Part shown: positions 35,831 to 46,300 of the stretch, piece by piece
Position numbering within the stretch: position 1 is the stretch's first letter
Layout of the letters: every line of letters starts with the position of its first letter
Assembly: GCF_002934455.1 (NCBI RefSeq)
Contig: NZ_PTIR01000002.1
Location: 1-64,000, forward strand
Direction: 5' to 3'
Length of the DNA: 64,000 bases
Source of the DNA: Trinickia symbiotica
GTDB lineage: Bacteria > Pseudomonadota > Gammaproteobacteria > Burkholderiales > Burkholderiaceae
Position numbers and translations under genes: made by a program
The notes under the pieces: model-generated
Told to the model about the DNA's origin: nothing
Seen by the model: the letters and a program-made list of their open reading frames with translations, nothing else
Database searches by the model: none

Positions 35831-35853
35831 TACTGTAAACATCATGATGCAAT
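35831..35853. promoter_or_regulatory. MarR-type operator-like site upstream of the acyl-CoA ligase
   Basis: The core GTAAACATCATGATGCAAT is close to GTCAATATCATGATGTAT at 49497-49514 and to the reverse strand of 50561-50582. It lies about 285 bases before the ligase start in a 370-base region (35767-36137) with no supported gene. Confidence 0.45.
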
Positions 35854-35976
35854 CGCATCACTAATTCTGATCGGCATTCATACTTCCCGCTAGGCCCAAG
35901 GGGGGAAAGTGCGGTCTCGTCCGCGCGCTCTTTGACCGACTTCTTGTCGAGATAAAAAGGAGGCGCCGACAAAATA

Positions 35977-36000
35977 TATGTATCAGGTACTTGACACATA
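35977..36000. promoter_or_regulatory. 24-bp imperfect palindrome upstream of the acyl-CoA ligase
   Basis: Outer arms TATGT / ACATA and inner CAGGTAC-type symmetry give ten of twelve base pairs matched. On the reverse strand it contains TGTCAA, aligning with 17 of 24 bases of the site at 49491-49514. A TTGACA at 35991 could serve as a -35 element, so binding would block the promoter of the gene at 36138. Confidence 0.5.
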
Positions 36001-36137
36001 AGCGCGATGTGGCCGACCATGTGCTCGCAGCATCTTCCGGTCAACCGGACTACGGCGGCTGACTTCGCAAATTGCGAGCCCTCGGGCAGCCGCGCGTCTG
36101 GCTTTTTCATTCTGATGAGAGACCAAGCGAGCGAGAT

Positions 36138-37796
36138 ATGGAGCGTAAGTTCGATACCGGCCTGGACAAGAACCCCGCCAACTATCAGGCGATGACGCCG
36201 ATCCGTCTGCTCGACCGCGCAGCCGACGTGTTCCCCGACCGGACCGCGGTCATCCACAAGGACAAGCGCTACACGTGGGCTGAATATGCACAGCGTTGCC
36301 GCAGGTTGGCGCGAGGCCTGATCGGCGCAGGCATCCAGCGCGGCGACACCGTTTCGATCCTCGCAACGAATATCCCGGCCATGCTCGAGGCGCAGTTTGG
36401 CGTGCCGATGTCAGGCGCTGTATTGAACTGCATCAATATCCGGCTCGACGCTGCCGGGATCGCGTTCATCCTGCGGCATTCGGGGACGCGCTTGCTGTTC
36501 GTCGATTACCCGTTTGCGGCTGTGGCGCGCGAGGCCATCCGTATCGCCGGCATCAAGATCGATGTCGTTGACATACGTGACGACGACATTTCCGGCGCGG
36601 AGCCGGCGCGGACGATGGAGTACGAGAATTTTCTCGCTTCTGCTCCGGACATGCCGATCCTTTATCCGCAAGACGAATGGGACGCGATCGCGCTGAACTA
36701 CACGTCCGGCACGACAGGCAATCCGAAAGGCGTCGTGTACCACCATCGCGGGGCGTACCTCAACGCACTCGGTACGGTCATCTACGCAGGGCTGAATGCC
36801 GGAACGCCGGTCTACCTGTGGACCCTGCCGCTTTTTCACTGCAACGGCTGGTGCTATGCATGGGCGCTGGCGGCCGTGGCGGGAACGCATGTGTGCCTGC
36901 GCAAGGTTGTCATCGAAGACATCTATGTCGCGCTCGACAAGTACGGTGTCACGCATTTCTGTGGCGCACCGGCCGTACTGAGCTCGCTGGTCGGGGGCAA
37001 ACCCGCCGGCTGGACAAAGCCCGCCAGGCCCATCACAGTGGTATGCGCCGGCGCCTCGCCGCCGGTGACGGTAATCAAGCAGACGGAAGCGCTCGGCTTT
37101 ACGGTGCTCCACGTGTACGGCATGACCGAGCAGCACGGCGTGAACACGGCATGCGTGCAGCAGGATGGTTGGAGAGGGATGCCTGACGATGAGCGGTTGG
37201 TGCGCATGGGGCGCCAGGGCGTCCGCACCGCCGTCGCTGACGAGATGATCGTCGCCAATCCCGAAACATGCGATCCGGTTCCACGCGACGGCAAGACGAT
37301 GGGCGAAGTGATGTTCCGCGGCAACCTCGGCATGAAGGGGTACTTGAATAACGCCGAAGCGACGCAGGCGACGTTCGCAGGTGGCTGGTATCGAACGGGC
37401 GATCTCGCCGTCGTGCATGACGACGGCTACATCGAGATCAAGGACCGCTCAAAAGACATCATCATTTCCGGCGGCGAGAACGTATCTTCGATCGAAGTGG
37501 AGGAGGTCCTTAGCTCGAATCCGGCCGTGATCGGCGTGGCGGTCGTTGCCGTGCCCGACGAGAAGTGGGGCGAGGTTCCGTGCGCGATTGTCGAGCTGCA
37601 TCCGGATCATGCCGGACTCCTTTCGCAGGACGACCTGATCACGTTCTGCCGCGCCAGGTTGCCCGGCTTCAAGACCCCCAAGCATGTGATCTTCGAGCCG
37701 ATTGTTCGCACGGTAACGGGGAAAGTTCAGAAATTCGTGCTTCGCAAACACGCAGCCGAAGTCATTGCCACGCGCCGAAATCGAAGCGGTCCGTGA
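36138..37796 (+). CDS. Acyl-CoA ligase (AMP-forming), probable ring-carboxylate ligase
   Basis: A 552-residue acyl-CoA synthetase with YTSGTTGNPKGVVYHHRG, YGMTEQHG, YRTGDLAV, the hinge KDRSKDIIISGGENVSSIEVE and the catalytic lysine in VTGKVQKF. It resembles medium-chain/DmdB-like ligases. Followed by BadH-, BadI- and BadK-like genes, it is the natural candidate for the cyclohexanecarboxylate-CoA ligase step (AliA role). The inferred start ATG 36138 begins MERKFDTGLDKNPANY. Confidence 0.85.
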   Translation: MERKFDTGLDKNPANYQAMTPIRLLDRAADVFPDRTAVIHKDKRYTWAEYAQRCRRLARGLIGAGIQRGDTVSILATNIPAMLEAQFGVPMSGAVLNCINIRLDAAGIAFILRHSGTRLLFVDYPFAAVAREAIRIAGIKIDVVDIRDDDISGAEPARTMEYENFLASAPDMPILYPQDEWDAIALNYTSGTTGNPKGVVYHHRGAYLNALGTVIYAGLNAGTPVYLWTLPLFHCNGWCYAWALAAVAGTHVCLRKVVIEDIYVALDKYGVTHFCGAPAVLSSLVGGKPAGWTKPARPITVVCAGASPPVTVIKQTEALGFTVLHVYGMTEQHGVNTACVQQDGWRGMPDDERLVRMGRQGVRTAVADEMIVANPETCDPVPRDGKTMGEVMFRGNLGMKGYLNNAEATQATFAGGWYRTGDLAVVHDDGYIEIKDRSKDIIISGGENVSSIEVEEVLSSNPAVIGVAVVAVPDEKWGEVPCAIVELHPDHAGLLSQDDLITFCRARLPGFKTPKHVIFEPIVRTVTGKVQKFVLRKHAAEVIATRRNRSGP

Positions 37797-37900
37797 ACGA
37801 GCGAATCAGAGAAGGGACCAGCGAGGTCCCGCGCATGGTGATCGGCCGCATGGCCCTCACCGACTAACCGAGTAACGACTATCACCCATGGAGTATTTAA

Positions 37901-38668
37901 ATGCGTGGTCTTAAAGATAAAGTCGCTGTCATCACGGGAGCGGCCGGGGGCATTGGCCGCAGCCTCGTGCAGCGCTTCTGCGAGGAAGGCACTCACGTAG
38001 TGGGTTTGGACCTCAGTCAGTCAGGTCTCGATGAACTGAAGAACGAACTAAGGCAGTATGCCGAGCGCCTCACGTTGCTTCCGCTTGACATAACCGATCA
38101 CGCGGCCGTCAAGCGGACGATTCAGCAGGTGCACGGGGATCTGAAGCGCATCGACGTACTCGTCAACAACGCCGGGTGGGACGTCGCGATGCCGTTCCTG
38201 GAAACGACGCCGGAATTCTGGAACAAGGTTGCCTCGATCAACTTGATGGGCCCGCTAAACCTGCATCACGCGGTGCTGCCGATCATGGTCGCGGAAGGCG
38301 GCGGGAAGATAGTCAACATCGCGTCGGACGCCGGCCGCGTCGGCTCATCGGGCGAGTCCGTGTACTCGGCATGCAAGGGCGGAATAACGTCATTCAGCAA
38401 GACCGTCGCTCGCGAGTACGCGCGCAAGAACGTGCGCGTGAATGTTGTCTGCCCCGGGCCGACGGACACGGCGCTACTGCGCTCGTTCATGGGCGAGGGC
38501 GAATTCGGACAAAAGGTCTATGACGGGCTGCTGCGCGCGATTCCGCTGAAACGCCTGGGGCAGCCCGCCGACATTCCCGGCATCGTTGCATTCCTCTCGA
38601 GCGATGACGCCGATTTCATCACCGGACAGGTCATTTCCGTTTCCGGCGGCTTGACCATGCATGGCTAA
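37901..38668 (+). CDS. badH: SDR dehydrogenase, BadH-like
   Basis: A 255-residue short-chain dehydrogenase with the nucleotide motif TGAAGGIG, NNAG, catalytic serine in NIASDAGRVGSSG, YSACKGG (Tyr/Lys) and a C-terminal ISVSGGLTMHG. In the cyclohexanecarboxylate route BadH oxidises 2-hydroxycyclohexane-1-carboxyl-CoA to the 2-keto compound. The assignment rests on its place 12 bases before a clear BadI-like gene. Confidence 0.8.
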   Translation: MRGLKDKVAVITGAAGGIGRSLVQRFCEEGTHVVGLDLSQSGLDELKNELRQYAERLTLLPLDITDHAAVKRTIQQVHGDLKRIDVLVNNAGWDVAMPFLETTPEFWNKVASINLMGPLNLHHAVLPIMVAEGGGKIVNIASDAGRVGSSGESVYSACKGGITSFSKTVAREYARKNVRVNVVCPGPTDTALLRSFMGEGEFGQKVYDGLLRAIPLKRLGQPADIPGIVAFLSSDDADFITGQVISVSGGLTMHG

Positions 38669-38680
38669 GGAGATGCCACA

Positions 38681-39481
38681 ATGAACCACTATACCGACAT
38701 CCTCTATGAAGCGAAGGCGGGCGTCGCCCGAATCACGATCAACCGCCCGGAGAAGTACAACGCGTTCCGCGGGAAGACTTGTGATGAGCTCATCGATGCA
38801 GTGCAGCGCGCCGGCTGGGACAAGTCGATCGGCGTGATCGTTCTAACCGGGGCCGGCGAGAAAGCGTTCTGCACCGGCGGCGATCAGTCGGCGCACGACG
38901 GCGGCTACGATGGTCGCGGCGTGATCGGGCTGCCGGTCGAGGAACTGCAGGGCGTCATCCGCGATGTGCCGAAGCCGGTGATCGCTCGCGTCAACGGTTA
39001 TGCGATCGGCGGCGGTAACGTGCTCGTGACTTGCTGCGATCTCGCAATTGCAGCCGATTCCGCGCAGCTTGGCCAAGTGGGCCCCAAGGTCGGCTCGGTC
39101 GATCCGGGTTTCGGAACGGCTTTTCTGGCTCGCGTGGTCGGCGAAAAGAAGGCGCGAGAGATCTGGTTCCTGTGCCGGCGCTATACCGCGCATCAGGCCC
39201 TTGCAATGGGCTTGGTCAATGCGGTTGTACCGATGGCCGAGCTGGACGCCGAGGTAGATCGTTGGTGTCAGGAGATTCTGCAACTGAGCCCCACTGCAAT
39301 CGCGATTGCCAAGCGCTCGTTCAACGCGGACTCGGATTCGATCCGTGGCATCGGTGGACTGGGAATGCAGGCATTGGCGTTGTACTACGGCACAGCTGAG
39401 TCGCATGAAGGCGTCGCGGCCTTCATGGAAAAGCGTAAGCCGCGCTTTCGCCCCGATCCGAGCGACGGTTCCGAAGCATGA
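38681..39481 (+). CDS. badI: 2-ketocyclohexanecarboxyl-CoA hydrolase, BadI-like
   Basis: A 266-residue crotonase-fold enzyme. The stretches GDQSAHDGGYDGRGVIGLP, RVNGYAIGGGNVLVTCCDLA, VGSVDPGFGTAFLARVVG and IWFLCRRYTAHQALAMGLVN are those of BadI/MenB-like ring-cleaving and ring-forming enzymes rather than ordinary hydratases. BadI opens the 2-ketocyclohexane ring hydrolytically to give pimeloyl-CoA. It overlaps the next gene by four bases. Confidence 0.88.
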   Translation: MNHYTDILYEAKAGVARITINRPEKYNAFRGKTCDELIDAVQRAGWDKSIGVIVLTGAGEKAFCTGGDQSAHDGGYDGRGVIGLPVEELQGVIRDVPKPVIARVNGYAIGGGNVLVTCCDLAIAADSAQLGQVGPKVGSVDPGFGTAFLARVVGEKKAREIWFLCRRYTAHQALAMGLVNAVVPMAELDAEVDRWCQEILQLSPTAIAIAKRSFNADSDSIRGIGGLGMQALALYYGTAESHEGVAAFMEKRKPRFRPDPSDGSEA

Positions 39482-40248
39482 GCGTCGAACTTGCTTATCG
39501 CGGTGATATCGCGGTCATCACGCTCAACCGCCCGGAGGCAATGAACGCGCTGAACGCCGGCATGATCGATCGAATCGGCTCGCTGATCGACGAGGCGGCG
39601 GCAGCATCACCCCGCGCTTTACTGTTTACCGGCGCGGGCGGCAAGGCATTCTGCGCAGGTGCGGACATCAAGGAGATGCTTGAGCGAAGCAAAGGCGAGC
39701 ATCGCGCCGCTGCCCGAGCCGGTCAATGCACGTTTGCCAAGCTCGACTCGTTGCCGTTTCCTTCGCTGGCCGTCATCCAGGGGGTGGCGCTCGGCGGCGG
39801 GCTCGAGTTGGCGATGGCCTGCACGTTTCGCATCGCCGTTGCCGGCGCGAGATTCGGGCTACCCGAGATCAAGCTCGGCCTCATCCCAGGCTACGGCGGT
39901 ACGCAGCGCCTGCCGTTGCTGATCGGCAAGGCACGAGCGCTCGAGATGATCGCGAGCGGCCGGTTGGTGGATACGGAGGAAGCGGCTCGGCTCGGCTTGG
40001 TTCACCGAGTAGTCGACGCGGGCGAGCCCGTCGAACTGGGGATACGTTTTCTGGATGGGCTGGGCGTCCGTTTTCCAGCAGCGCTGAGTTTCGCGCGAAC
40101 AGCGGTGGACAAGGCGCTGACCGTGTCACTAGAGGATGGCTTGAAGCTAGAGGCCGATCTATTCACTGCCGCGACCCAGACTACGGACGCGGGCGAAGGG
40201 ATGCACGCCTTCCTGGAAAAGCGCAAGCCGGCATTCACTGGAAGGTAA
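39478..40248 (+). CDS. badK: Enoyl-CoA hydratase, BadK-like
   Basis: A 256-residue crotonase with FTGAGGKAFCAGADIKEM and QGVALGGGLELAMACTFRIA for the oxyanion hole, and the two catalytic glutamates in the LPEIKLGLIPGYGGTQRLP region. It would hydrate cyclohex-1-ene-1-carboxyl-CoA (BadK role) and perhaps also beta-oxidation intermediates of pimeloyl-CoA. ATGA overlap with badI. Confidence 0.82.
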   Translation: MSVELAYRGDIAVITLNRPEAMNALNAGMIDRIGSLIDEAAAASPRALLFTGAGGKAFCAGADIKEMLERSKGEHRAAARAGQCTFAKLDSLPFPSLAVIQGVALGGGLELAMACTFRIAVAGARFGLPEIKLGLIPGYGGTQRLPLLIGKARALEMIASGRLVDTEEAARLGLVHRVVDAGEPVELGIRFLDGLGVRFPAALSFARTAVDKALTVSLEDGLKLEADLFTAATQTTDAGEGMHAFLEKRKPAFTGR

Positions 40249-40289
40249 TCGCCAGTCATTTCCGCCGGCTCGCGATCAGGAGACAATCG

Positions 40290-42092
40290 ATGAACCAATA
40301 TGCACCGCCTATTGCGGATATCCACTTCGTGCTCAGGGAACTGGCCGGTCTGGACGAAATCGCAGCACTGCCTGGATTTGAAGACGCCACTTGGGACGTC
40401 ACGAGTGCCGTTCTTGAAGAAGCAGGGGCCTTCGCGTCAGGCGTCATTTCGCCCATCAACCGGAGTGGCGACATCGAAGGAGCGCGCATCGAGAATGGGT
40501 GCCCGCGGATGCCTTTGGGATGGCGGGACGCATACGCGCAATTCGCTCGTGGTGGCTGGAATGGGCTATCGGTACGCAAGGCGCTTGGTGGGCAAAACCT
40601 TCCTCGGCTCGTCGCGGCCGCAGTCGACGAGATGTGGAACGGAGCCAGCGTGGCGTTCGCATTGCTGCCAATGCTGACGCGAGGTGTGATCGACGTCCTC
40701 GATCAGGTTGGATCCGCGGCGCTGAAGGCCAGGTTCCTGCCTCGGCTCGTCAGCGGCGAATGGACCGGAACGATGGTGTTGACGGAGCCGCAGGCAGGCT
40801 CGGATCTCTCTGCGGTTCGCACTTGCGCGCGGCCGGCCGGCGATGGCACCTATCGGTTGTCAGGCACGAAGATCTTCATCACTTACGGCGATCATGACCT
40901 TTGCGAGAACATTGTGCATTTGGTCCTCGCGAGAGTTGAGGGGGCGCCAGCTGGCGCCAAGGGCATTTCGCTATTTGCGGTTCCGAAGAGGCATGTGAAC
41001 GAAGCCGGCGCACTCGGCGAATACAACGACGTGAGATGTGTGTCGCTGGAACGCAAGCTTGGTCTGCATGCCACGCCCACATGCGTGCTTGCTTTTGGTG
41101 ATCAGGCTGGGGCGGTCGGGTACCTGGTCGGTGATGAGAACCACGGGCTCGAGAACATGTTCATCATAATGAATGCTGCACGGTTCGCCGTGGGGCTGGA
41201 GGGCGTTGGCCTCGCCGAGCGCGCGTACCAGTCGGCGCGTGCTTATGCGTCTGAACGCGTCCAGGGCGCGGAGTCCGGCAGCAGCAGCGGCGCGAAAGTA
41301 GCGATCGTTCGGCACCCTGATGTTCGCCGCATGCTCATGAGCATGAAGTCGCGCATCGAAGCGATGCGCGCCCTCGCACTCGTTGTCGCCGCCAGCATGG
41401 ACAAGGCGGAGTGGCATGGCGATCAGGGCGAGCGGGCGGCAAATCGTGCGTTCGTTGAGTTGATGATGCCTGTCGCGAAGGGCTGGTTTACGGAAAACGG
41501 TCTGGATATCGCGTCAATGGGTATCCAGGTACACGGCGGTACCGGCTTTATCGAAGAAACGGGCGCGGCACAGTACCTGCGCGATGCCCGAATCACGACC
41601 ATCTATGAAGGGACGACCGGCATTCAGGCGATGGATCTTGTCGGTCGAAAAATATGCCGGGACGGGGGTACGGCGATTCGTGCAGTGATCCGGTCCATGA
41701 GAGACGTTCAGGTGGATCTGGAGCTGGATGAACACGGTGATCTGCGGGCGATCGGCCGGCAACTCGGCCAGGCGATTGGCGAACTATCCAATGCCGCAAA
41801 TTTCCTTGTCGAAACGTATCGATATAGCACGAGGCTTGCGCTCGCCGGATCCGGTCCGTTCCTCGATCTCCTCGGCACAGTTGCCTGCGGATGGCAAATG
41901 GGTCGAGCAGCGTTGGCAGCACGGCGTTTACTCGCGCCCGAACGAGTCGATAACGCGTTTCTACAAAACAAGATCATCACCAGCCGATTCTATGCAGACC
42001 ATATCCTTTCGCGTGCGACTGCACTGAGCCATGTCGTCGTTCATGGAGCGGAAGTGACGTTGGCGATGGACGAGGCTGGGTTCGCGGGATAG
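40290..42092 (+). CDS. Acyl-CoA dehydrogenase, DmdC-like long form
   Basis: A 600-residue flavoenzyme with MVLTEPQAGSDLSAV, GTKIFITYGDHDL, VHGGTGFIEETGAAQYLRDA and TIYEGTTGIQAMDLVG (catalytic glutamate), plus the long-form C-terminal domain. ATG 40290 follows AGGAGA; the open frame to 39726 is only a shadow of badK. It could oxidise cyclohexanecarboxyl-CoA or pimeloyl-CoA; the shorter dehydrogenase at 52729 is the other candidate. Confidence 0.85.
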   Translation: MNQYAPPIADIHFVLRELAGLDEIAALPGFEDATWDVTSAVLEEAGAFASGVISPINRSGDIEGARIENGCPRMPLGWRDAYAQFARGGWNGLSVRKALGGQNLPRLVAAAVDEMWNGASVAFALLPMLTRGVIDVLDQVGSAALKARFLPRLVSGEWTGTMVLTEPQAGSDLSAVRTCARPAGDGTYRLSGTKIFITYGDHDLCENIVHLVLARVEGAPAGAKGISLFAVPKRHVNEAGALGEYNDVRCVSLERKLGLHATPTCVLAFGDQAGAVGYLVGDENHGLENMFIIMNAARFAVGLEGVGLAERAYQSARAYASERVQGAESGSSSGAKVAIVRHPDVRRMLMSMKSRIEAMRALALVVAASMDKAEWHGDQGERAANRAFVELMMPVAKGWFTENGLDIASMGIQVHGGTGFIEETGAAQYLRDARITTIYEGTTGIQAMDLVGRKICRDGGTAIRAVIRSMRDVQVDLELDEHGDLRAIGRQLGQAIGELSNAANFLVETYRYSTRLALAGSGPFLDLLGTVACGWQMGRAALAARRLLAPERVDNAFLQNKIITSRFYADHILSRATALSHVVVHGAEVTLAMDEAGFAG

Positions 42093-42120
42093 TCCCGCTG
42101 CACACTAAGGAGCAATAGAA

Positions 42121-43218
42121 ATGAGTAATACCGGATCCGCGTCATTCCTCCGCGAACTGAATCCGAACCGAGTCGAAGCGACGAAGCGCGAAGCCTTGTT
42201 GGAGAACCCTGGGTTCGGGCGTGTATTTACCGACCACATGGTGACGATTCGATATTCCGAAGGGCGTGGTTGGTATGACGCCAAGGTCGTTGCGCACGGC
42301 CCGTTCAGTTTTGATCCTGCCACGCTGGTGCTGCACTATGCGCAGGAAATTTTCGAGGGTATGAAAGCTTATCGGTTGCCGGACGGCGGCGCAGCACTAT
42401 TCCGCCCGGATGCGAATGCGCGGCGTTTCCGCAATTCCGCGGAACGGCTCGCGATGCCCGCGCTGCCCGAGCCATTGTTCGTCGATTCCGTGCGGGAGCT
42501 CGTACGGGTGGACCGCGAGTGGATTCCGCGGACCGACGGATCGGCGCTCTATCTGCGGCCCTTCATGATCGCAACCGAAGCCGTGCTTGGCATGAAGCCC
42601 TCGCCAGATTATCTGTACTGCGTCGTGGCCACGCCGGTCGGTTCCTACTTCAAGGGAGGCGCTTCCGCGGTAACCCTGTGGGTGTCGGAAAACTTTACGA
42701 GAGCGGCGCCTGGCGGAACGGGTGACGCCAAGTGCGGTGGCAACTATGCCGCGAGCCTCGCGGCGCAAGCCGAAGCCATTCGCGAAGGCTGCGACCAGGT
42801 AGTGTTTTTAGATGCAGTTGAGCGTCGTTGGGTCGAAGAGCTCGGCGGCATGAACGTGTTCTTCGTGTTTGCCGACGGATCAATTCAAACGCCGCCGCTG
42901 ACGGGAACCATCCTCCCCGGCATCACGCGAGCTTCATTGATCACGCTCGCGCGCGATCTGGGCCTGACCGTTCGCGAGGAGCCGTACGCGATCGATCAGT
43001 GGCAGGCGGATGCGCAACGCGGAAAGCTCGTTGAAGCCTTCGCTTGCGGCACGGCGGCAGTCGTGACACCTATCGGCAAGGTGAAGGGCCGAACGCATGA
43101 GTTCACAATCGGAGACGGCAACCTGGGACTGGTAACTGCACGGCTGAAGTCCGCACTGCTTGATATCCAAAATGGGCGCGCGCCGGATCACTATGGCTGG
43201 CTGGACCGCTTGTTCTGA
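42121..43218 (+). CDS. ilvE: Branched-chain amino acid aminotransferase
   Basis: A 365-residue class IV aminotransferase of the longer (type II) branched-chain group. Features are YAQEIFEGMKAYR, RPFMIATE, GDAKCGGNYAASLAAQAEA with the PLP lysine, EELGGMNVFFV and CGTAAVVTPIGKV. AAGGAG precedes the ATG. It makes branched-chain or aromatic 2-oxo acids, which the convergent ferredoxin oxidoreductase (43364) could oxidise. A strong terminator follows at 43298. Confidence 0.9.
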   Translation: MSNTGSASFLRELNPNRVEATKREALLENPGFGRVFTDHMVTIRYSEGRGWYDAKVVAHGPFSFDPATLVLHYAQEIFEGMKAYRLPDGGAALFRPDANARRFRNSAERLAMPALPEPLFVDSVRELVRVDREWIPRTDGSALYLRPFMIATEAVLGMKPSPDYLYCVVATPVGSYFKGGASAVTLWVSENFTRAAPGGTGDAKCGGNYAASLAAQAEAIREGCDQVVFLDAVERRWVEELGGMNVFFVFADGSIQTPPLTGTILPGITRASLITLARDLGLTVREEPYAIDQWQADAQRGKLVEAFACGTAAVVTPIGKVKGRTHEFTIGDGNLGLVTARLKSALLDIQNGRAPDHYGWLDRLF

Positions 43219-43297
43219 GCGAGGACTGACCGGATCAACCAGGCTTATCTGTAAGGAAGGACCTTAGCCGGCTTCAAAAACGGGCCGAGGAAAAAGG

Positions 43298-43334
43298 AAG
43301 GACCGTGACGCCAAGGGTGTCACGGTCCTTTTTT
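43298..43334. terminator. Bidirectional intrinsic terminator
   Basis: AAGGACCGTGAC (43298-43309) pairs perfectly with GTCACGGTCCTT (43319-43330) around a nine-base loop. It is followed by a T-run and preceded by an A-run. It lies between the convergent ilvE and oxidoreductase genes and should stop transcription from both sides. Confidence 0.9.
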
Positions 43335-43363
43335 CATTCCGCCTCTTTTGAAGGCGGTGTTAG

Positions 43364-46300
43364 TCAAGCAGCCTTGATATTGCTGCTCAGGGTGCCTCCG
43401 TCGCCGCTTTTGGCGGAGCCGGAGAGCGCCGCGAGCACGTTTGCGCGCCGGACGACGTGATCTTGAATCGCCCGCTCCTTGACCGGCCCAAAGCCGCGGA
43501 TATCCATCGGGAGCGAGGCGAACGTTATCGCCTGGTCCAGCTTCTCTAACGAAAGCTGTGAGCAGACCTTGCGGATGTCATCGAAATACTCGGCGACGAG
43601 ACGGCGCTCCGCGCGTCGTTCGGCCGTATAGCCGAAGATGTCGAGCGCGGTGCCGCGCAGCTCGCGCATGCCGGCCACAACCTTCAGCACCGGGAAAATC
43701 CACGGTCCGAACTTACGCTTCTTCGGACGGCCCGTTCGCGGGTCGATGCTTGACAGGAGGGGCGGTGCGAGCCAGATGGAAACCTTCTTCGCATCGGAGA
43801 ACTGTGCCATCAGAGACTCGCGGAATGCCGGCGTGGTATAGAGACGCGCGACTTCGTATTCGTCTTTGTAGGCCATCAATTTGTAGGCGCTCCGTGCGAC
43901 TGCCGTCGCAAATGCGTCGTGCTTCGGCGCAATCCTTGCATCCGCTTCGCGAGCCAGCATGACGAGGTCAACATATCGCTTTGCGTACGCACTGCCCTGA
44001 TATTCCACGAGCCGTTGCCGATGGATTTCCACCAGTTGATCCAAGGTGGTGGCTTCTTGGATGGACGGGGGCTTCGGCGCTTCAATGGCTGCCAGTGCAT
44101 CCGGTTTGGCTGCGATGATGCGCCCCCAGTTGAACGCGGACTTATTCATGTCGACCGCTGCGCCGTTGCGTTCGATGACATGGTTGATCGCGTCGCGGCT
44201 CAGCGGCACCAGGCCTTTTTGCCATGCATAACCGAGCATGAGGGTGTGCGTCGGCAACGTGTCGCCGAAGATGCTCTGCGCGATCGTGCCTGCATCGAAT
44301 GCATGGAACGATTCGTTGCTGCAACGCTTGCGGACGCGGTCTTGCATCAGCTTCATCGGCGGTGTTGCATCGCGGTCGGTAATGAAGTCAGGCGTCGGCG
44401 TCGGCGCGAGGTTGAGCACGGCCGCGGTTCTGCTTGCCGACAAGCGAAGCAGCGAATCGGGCGCGGCCGAAACGACGAGGTCGGCGCCCAGCAGAAGATC
44501 CGCGTTGCCTTCGCCGATGCGCGAGGCTGCTATCTGATCATCGGTTGCGGCAATGCGCACTTGGCTGACGACCGCGCCGTTCTTTTGAGACATGCCGGTG
44601 AAGTCGAGCACTGTCGAGGCGAGGCCGTCGATGCCGGCCGCCGCGCCTAGGATCGCACCCATCGTCAGCACGCCGGAGCCGCCGATGCCGGTGATATAGA
44701 TGTTGAACGGCCGACCGAGCGCGGGCAGCTTCGGCGCGGGCAGGGCCGCCACGAGTTCTGCTTCGATGCCCGCGACTCGCTTGCTGTCGGGCTTGCGGAC
44801 CTTCACGCCTTCCACTTCGACGAAGCTCGGGCAGAAGCCCTTCACGCACGAGAAGTCTTTATTGCACGCGCTCTGGTTGATGGCGCGTTTGCGGCCGAGC
44901 GGCGTCTCAAGAGGCTCGACGGAAATGCAATTGGACTGGACGGAACAGTCGCCGCAACCCTCGCAGACTTCATGATTGATGAAGACGCGCCGATCCGGGT
45001 CGGGCAACTCCTTGCGCTTGCGGCGCCGCCGTTTCTCGGCGGCGCAGGTCTGCTCATAGACGATTGCAGTAACGCCGGGGACTTCTCGCAGTTGCCGTTG
45101 GACAGCATCGAGTTCGTCTCGATGGTAGACGCCCACACCAGGCGCGAGCGTCTTGTTGCCTTGCCAGCGCGTCGGATCGTCAGTCACGAACGCAATTTTT
45201 TCGATCCCTTCGGCTTGGAGCTGGCGCGTGATCCCGGCCGGATCGTTCGTTCCTTCCGTCGGCTGCCCGCCAGTCATGGCGACAGCGTCGTTATAGAGAA
45301 TCTTGTAGGTGATGTTGGTCTTCGCGGCGACAGCGGCGCGAATGGCGAGCAGGCCTGAGTGCTGATAGGTTCCGTCGCCCAGATTCTGGAACACGTGCGC
45401 GGTCTTGGAGAACGGCGCCGCGCCGATCCATTGGGCGCCTTCACCGCCCATGTGGCTCGCGACTTTGGTCTTCAGCGCCGGCTGGGACAGCGCGATCACG
45501 TGACAGCCGATGCCGCCGCCGCTGATCGAGCCTTCCGGCGTGCGTGTCGACGTATTGTGCGGGCAGCCCGAACAGAAGAACGGCGCACGCACCGGGATGA
45601 CCGCCGCGGCGGGCTTCTTGGCGGCCGCATCGAGCTCGCTAAGGCGTTCACGGATGTCCGGCGCGTCAACGCCGTTGGCCTCCAATCGACGCACCAGTGC
45701 TCTTGCGACCAGGTGCGAGCTGAATTCCCATGCCTCGGGCAGGAGCGTATTGCCCGCTGCGTCGGTTTTTCCGGTGAGGACAGGGCGTTGCGATTCCGGG
45801 CGATGGAATAGGGCGTCCTTAAGTTGTGCCTCGACGTTCGAACGCTTTTCCTCGATGACAAGCACTTCACGATTACCAGCCGCGAATTGACTGGCGCCCT
45901 CGGTTTCGAGGGGCCAGCTCATCGCGACCTTGTACACCGAAACGCCCATGGCGCGCAGCTTCTCGTCGCTGAGGCCGAGATCCTGGCAAGCCTGCATGAA
46001 GTCCTGATGCGCCTTGCCGACCGTGACGATGCCCAGGCGCTTCGTCGGCGCCGCGAGAATGACGCGGTCGAGCTGGTTAGCGCGCGCCCATGCGCGGGCG
46101 GCGGGAAGCCGCTCGTCGATGAGCCGGCGTTCGTACTCACCACGTTGAGCGGGCCACGAGAGCGTGGGGTCCCAATTCAGACCATGCGCGGGAACCGCGA
46201 AATCCGTAGGCTCGCGAAATGTCGGCCACGATCCCATGTCGATCGTGGCTGCGGTTTCGACGACTTCAGCGATTGTCTTCAACGAGACCCAAAGACCGGC

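Noticed and set aside
35745-36257. 170-codon - strand frame in the ligase promoter region
   Set aside because: It overlaps operator-like palindromes and the ligase 5' end and has no ribosome site or motif.
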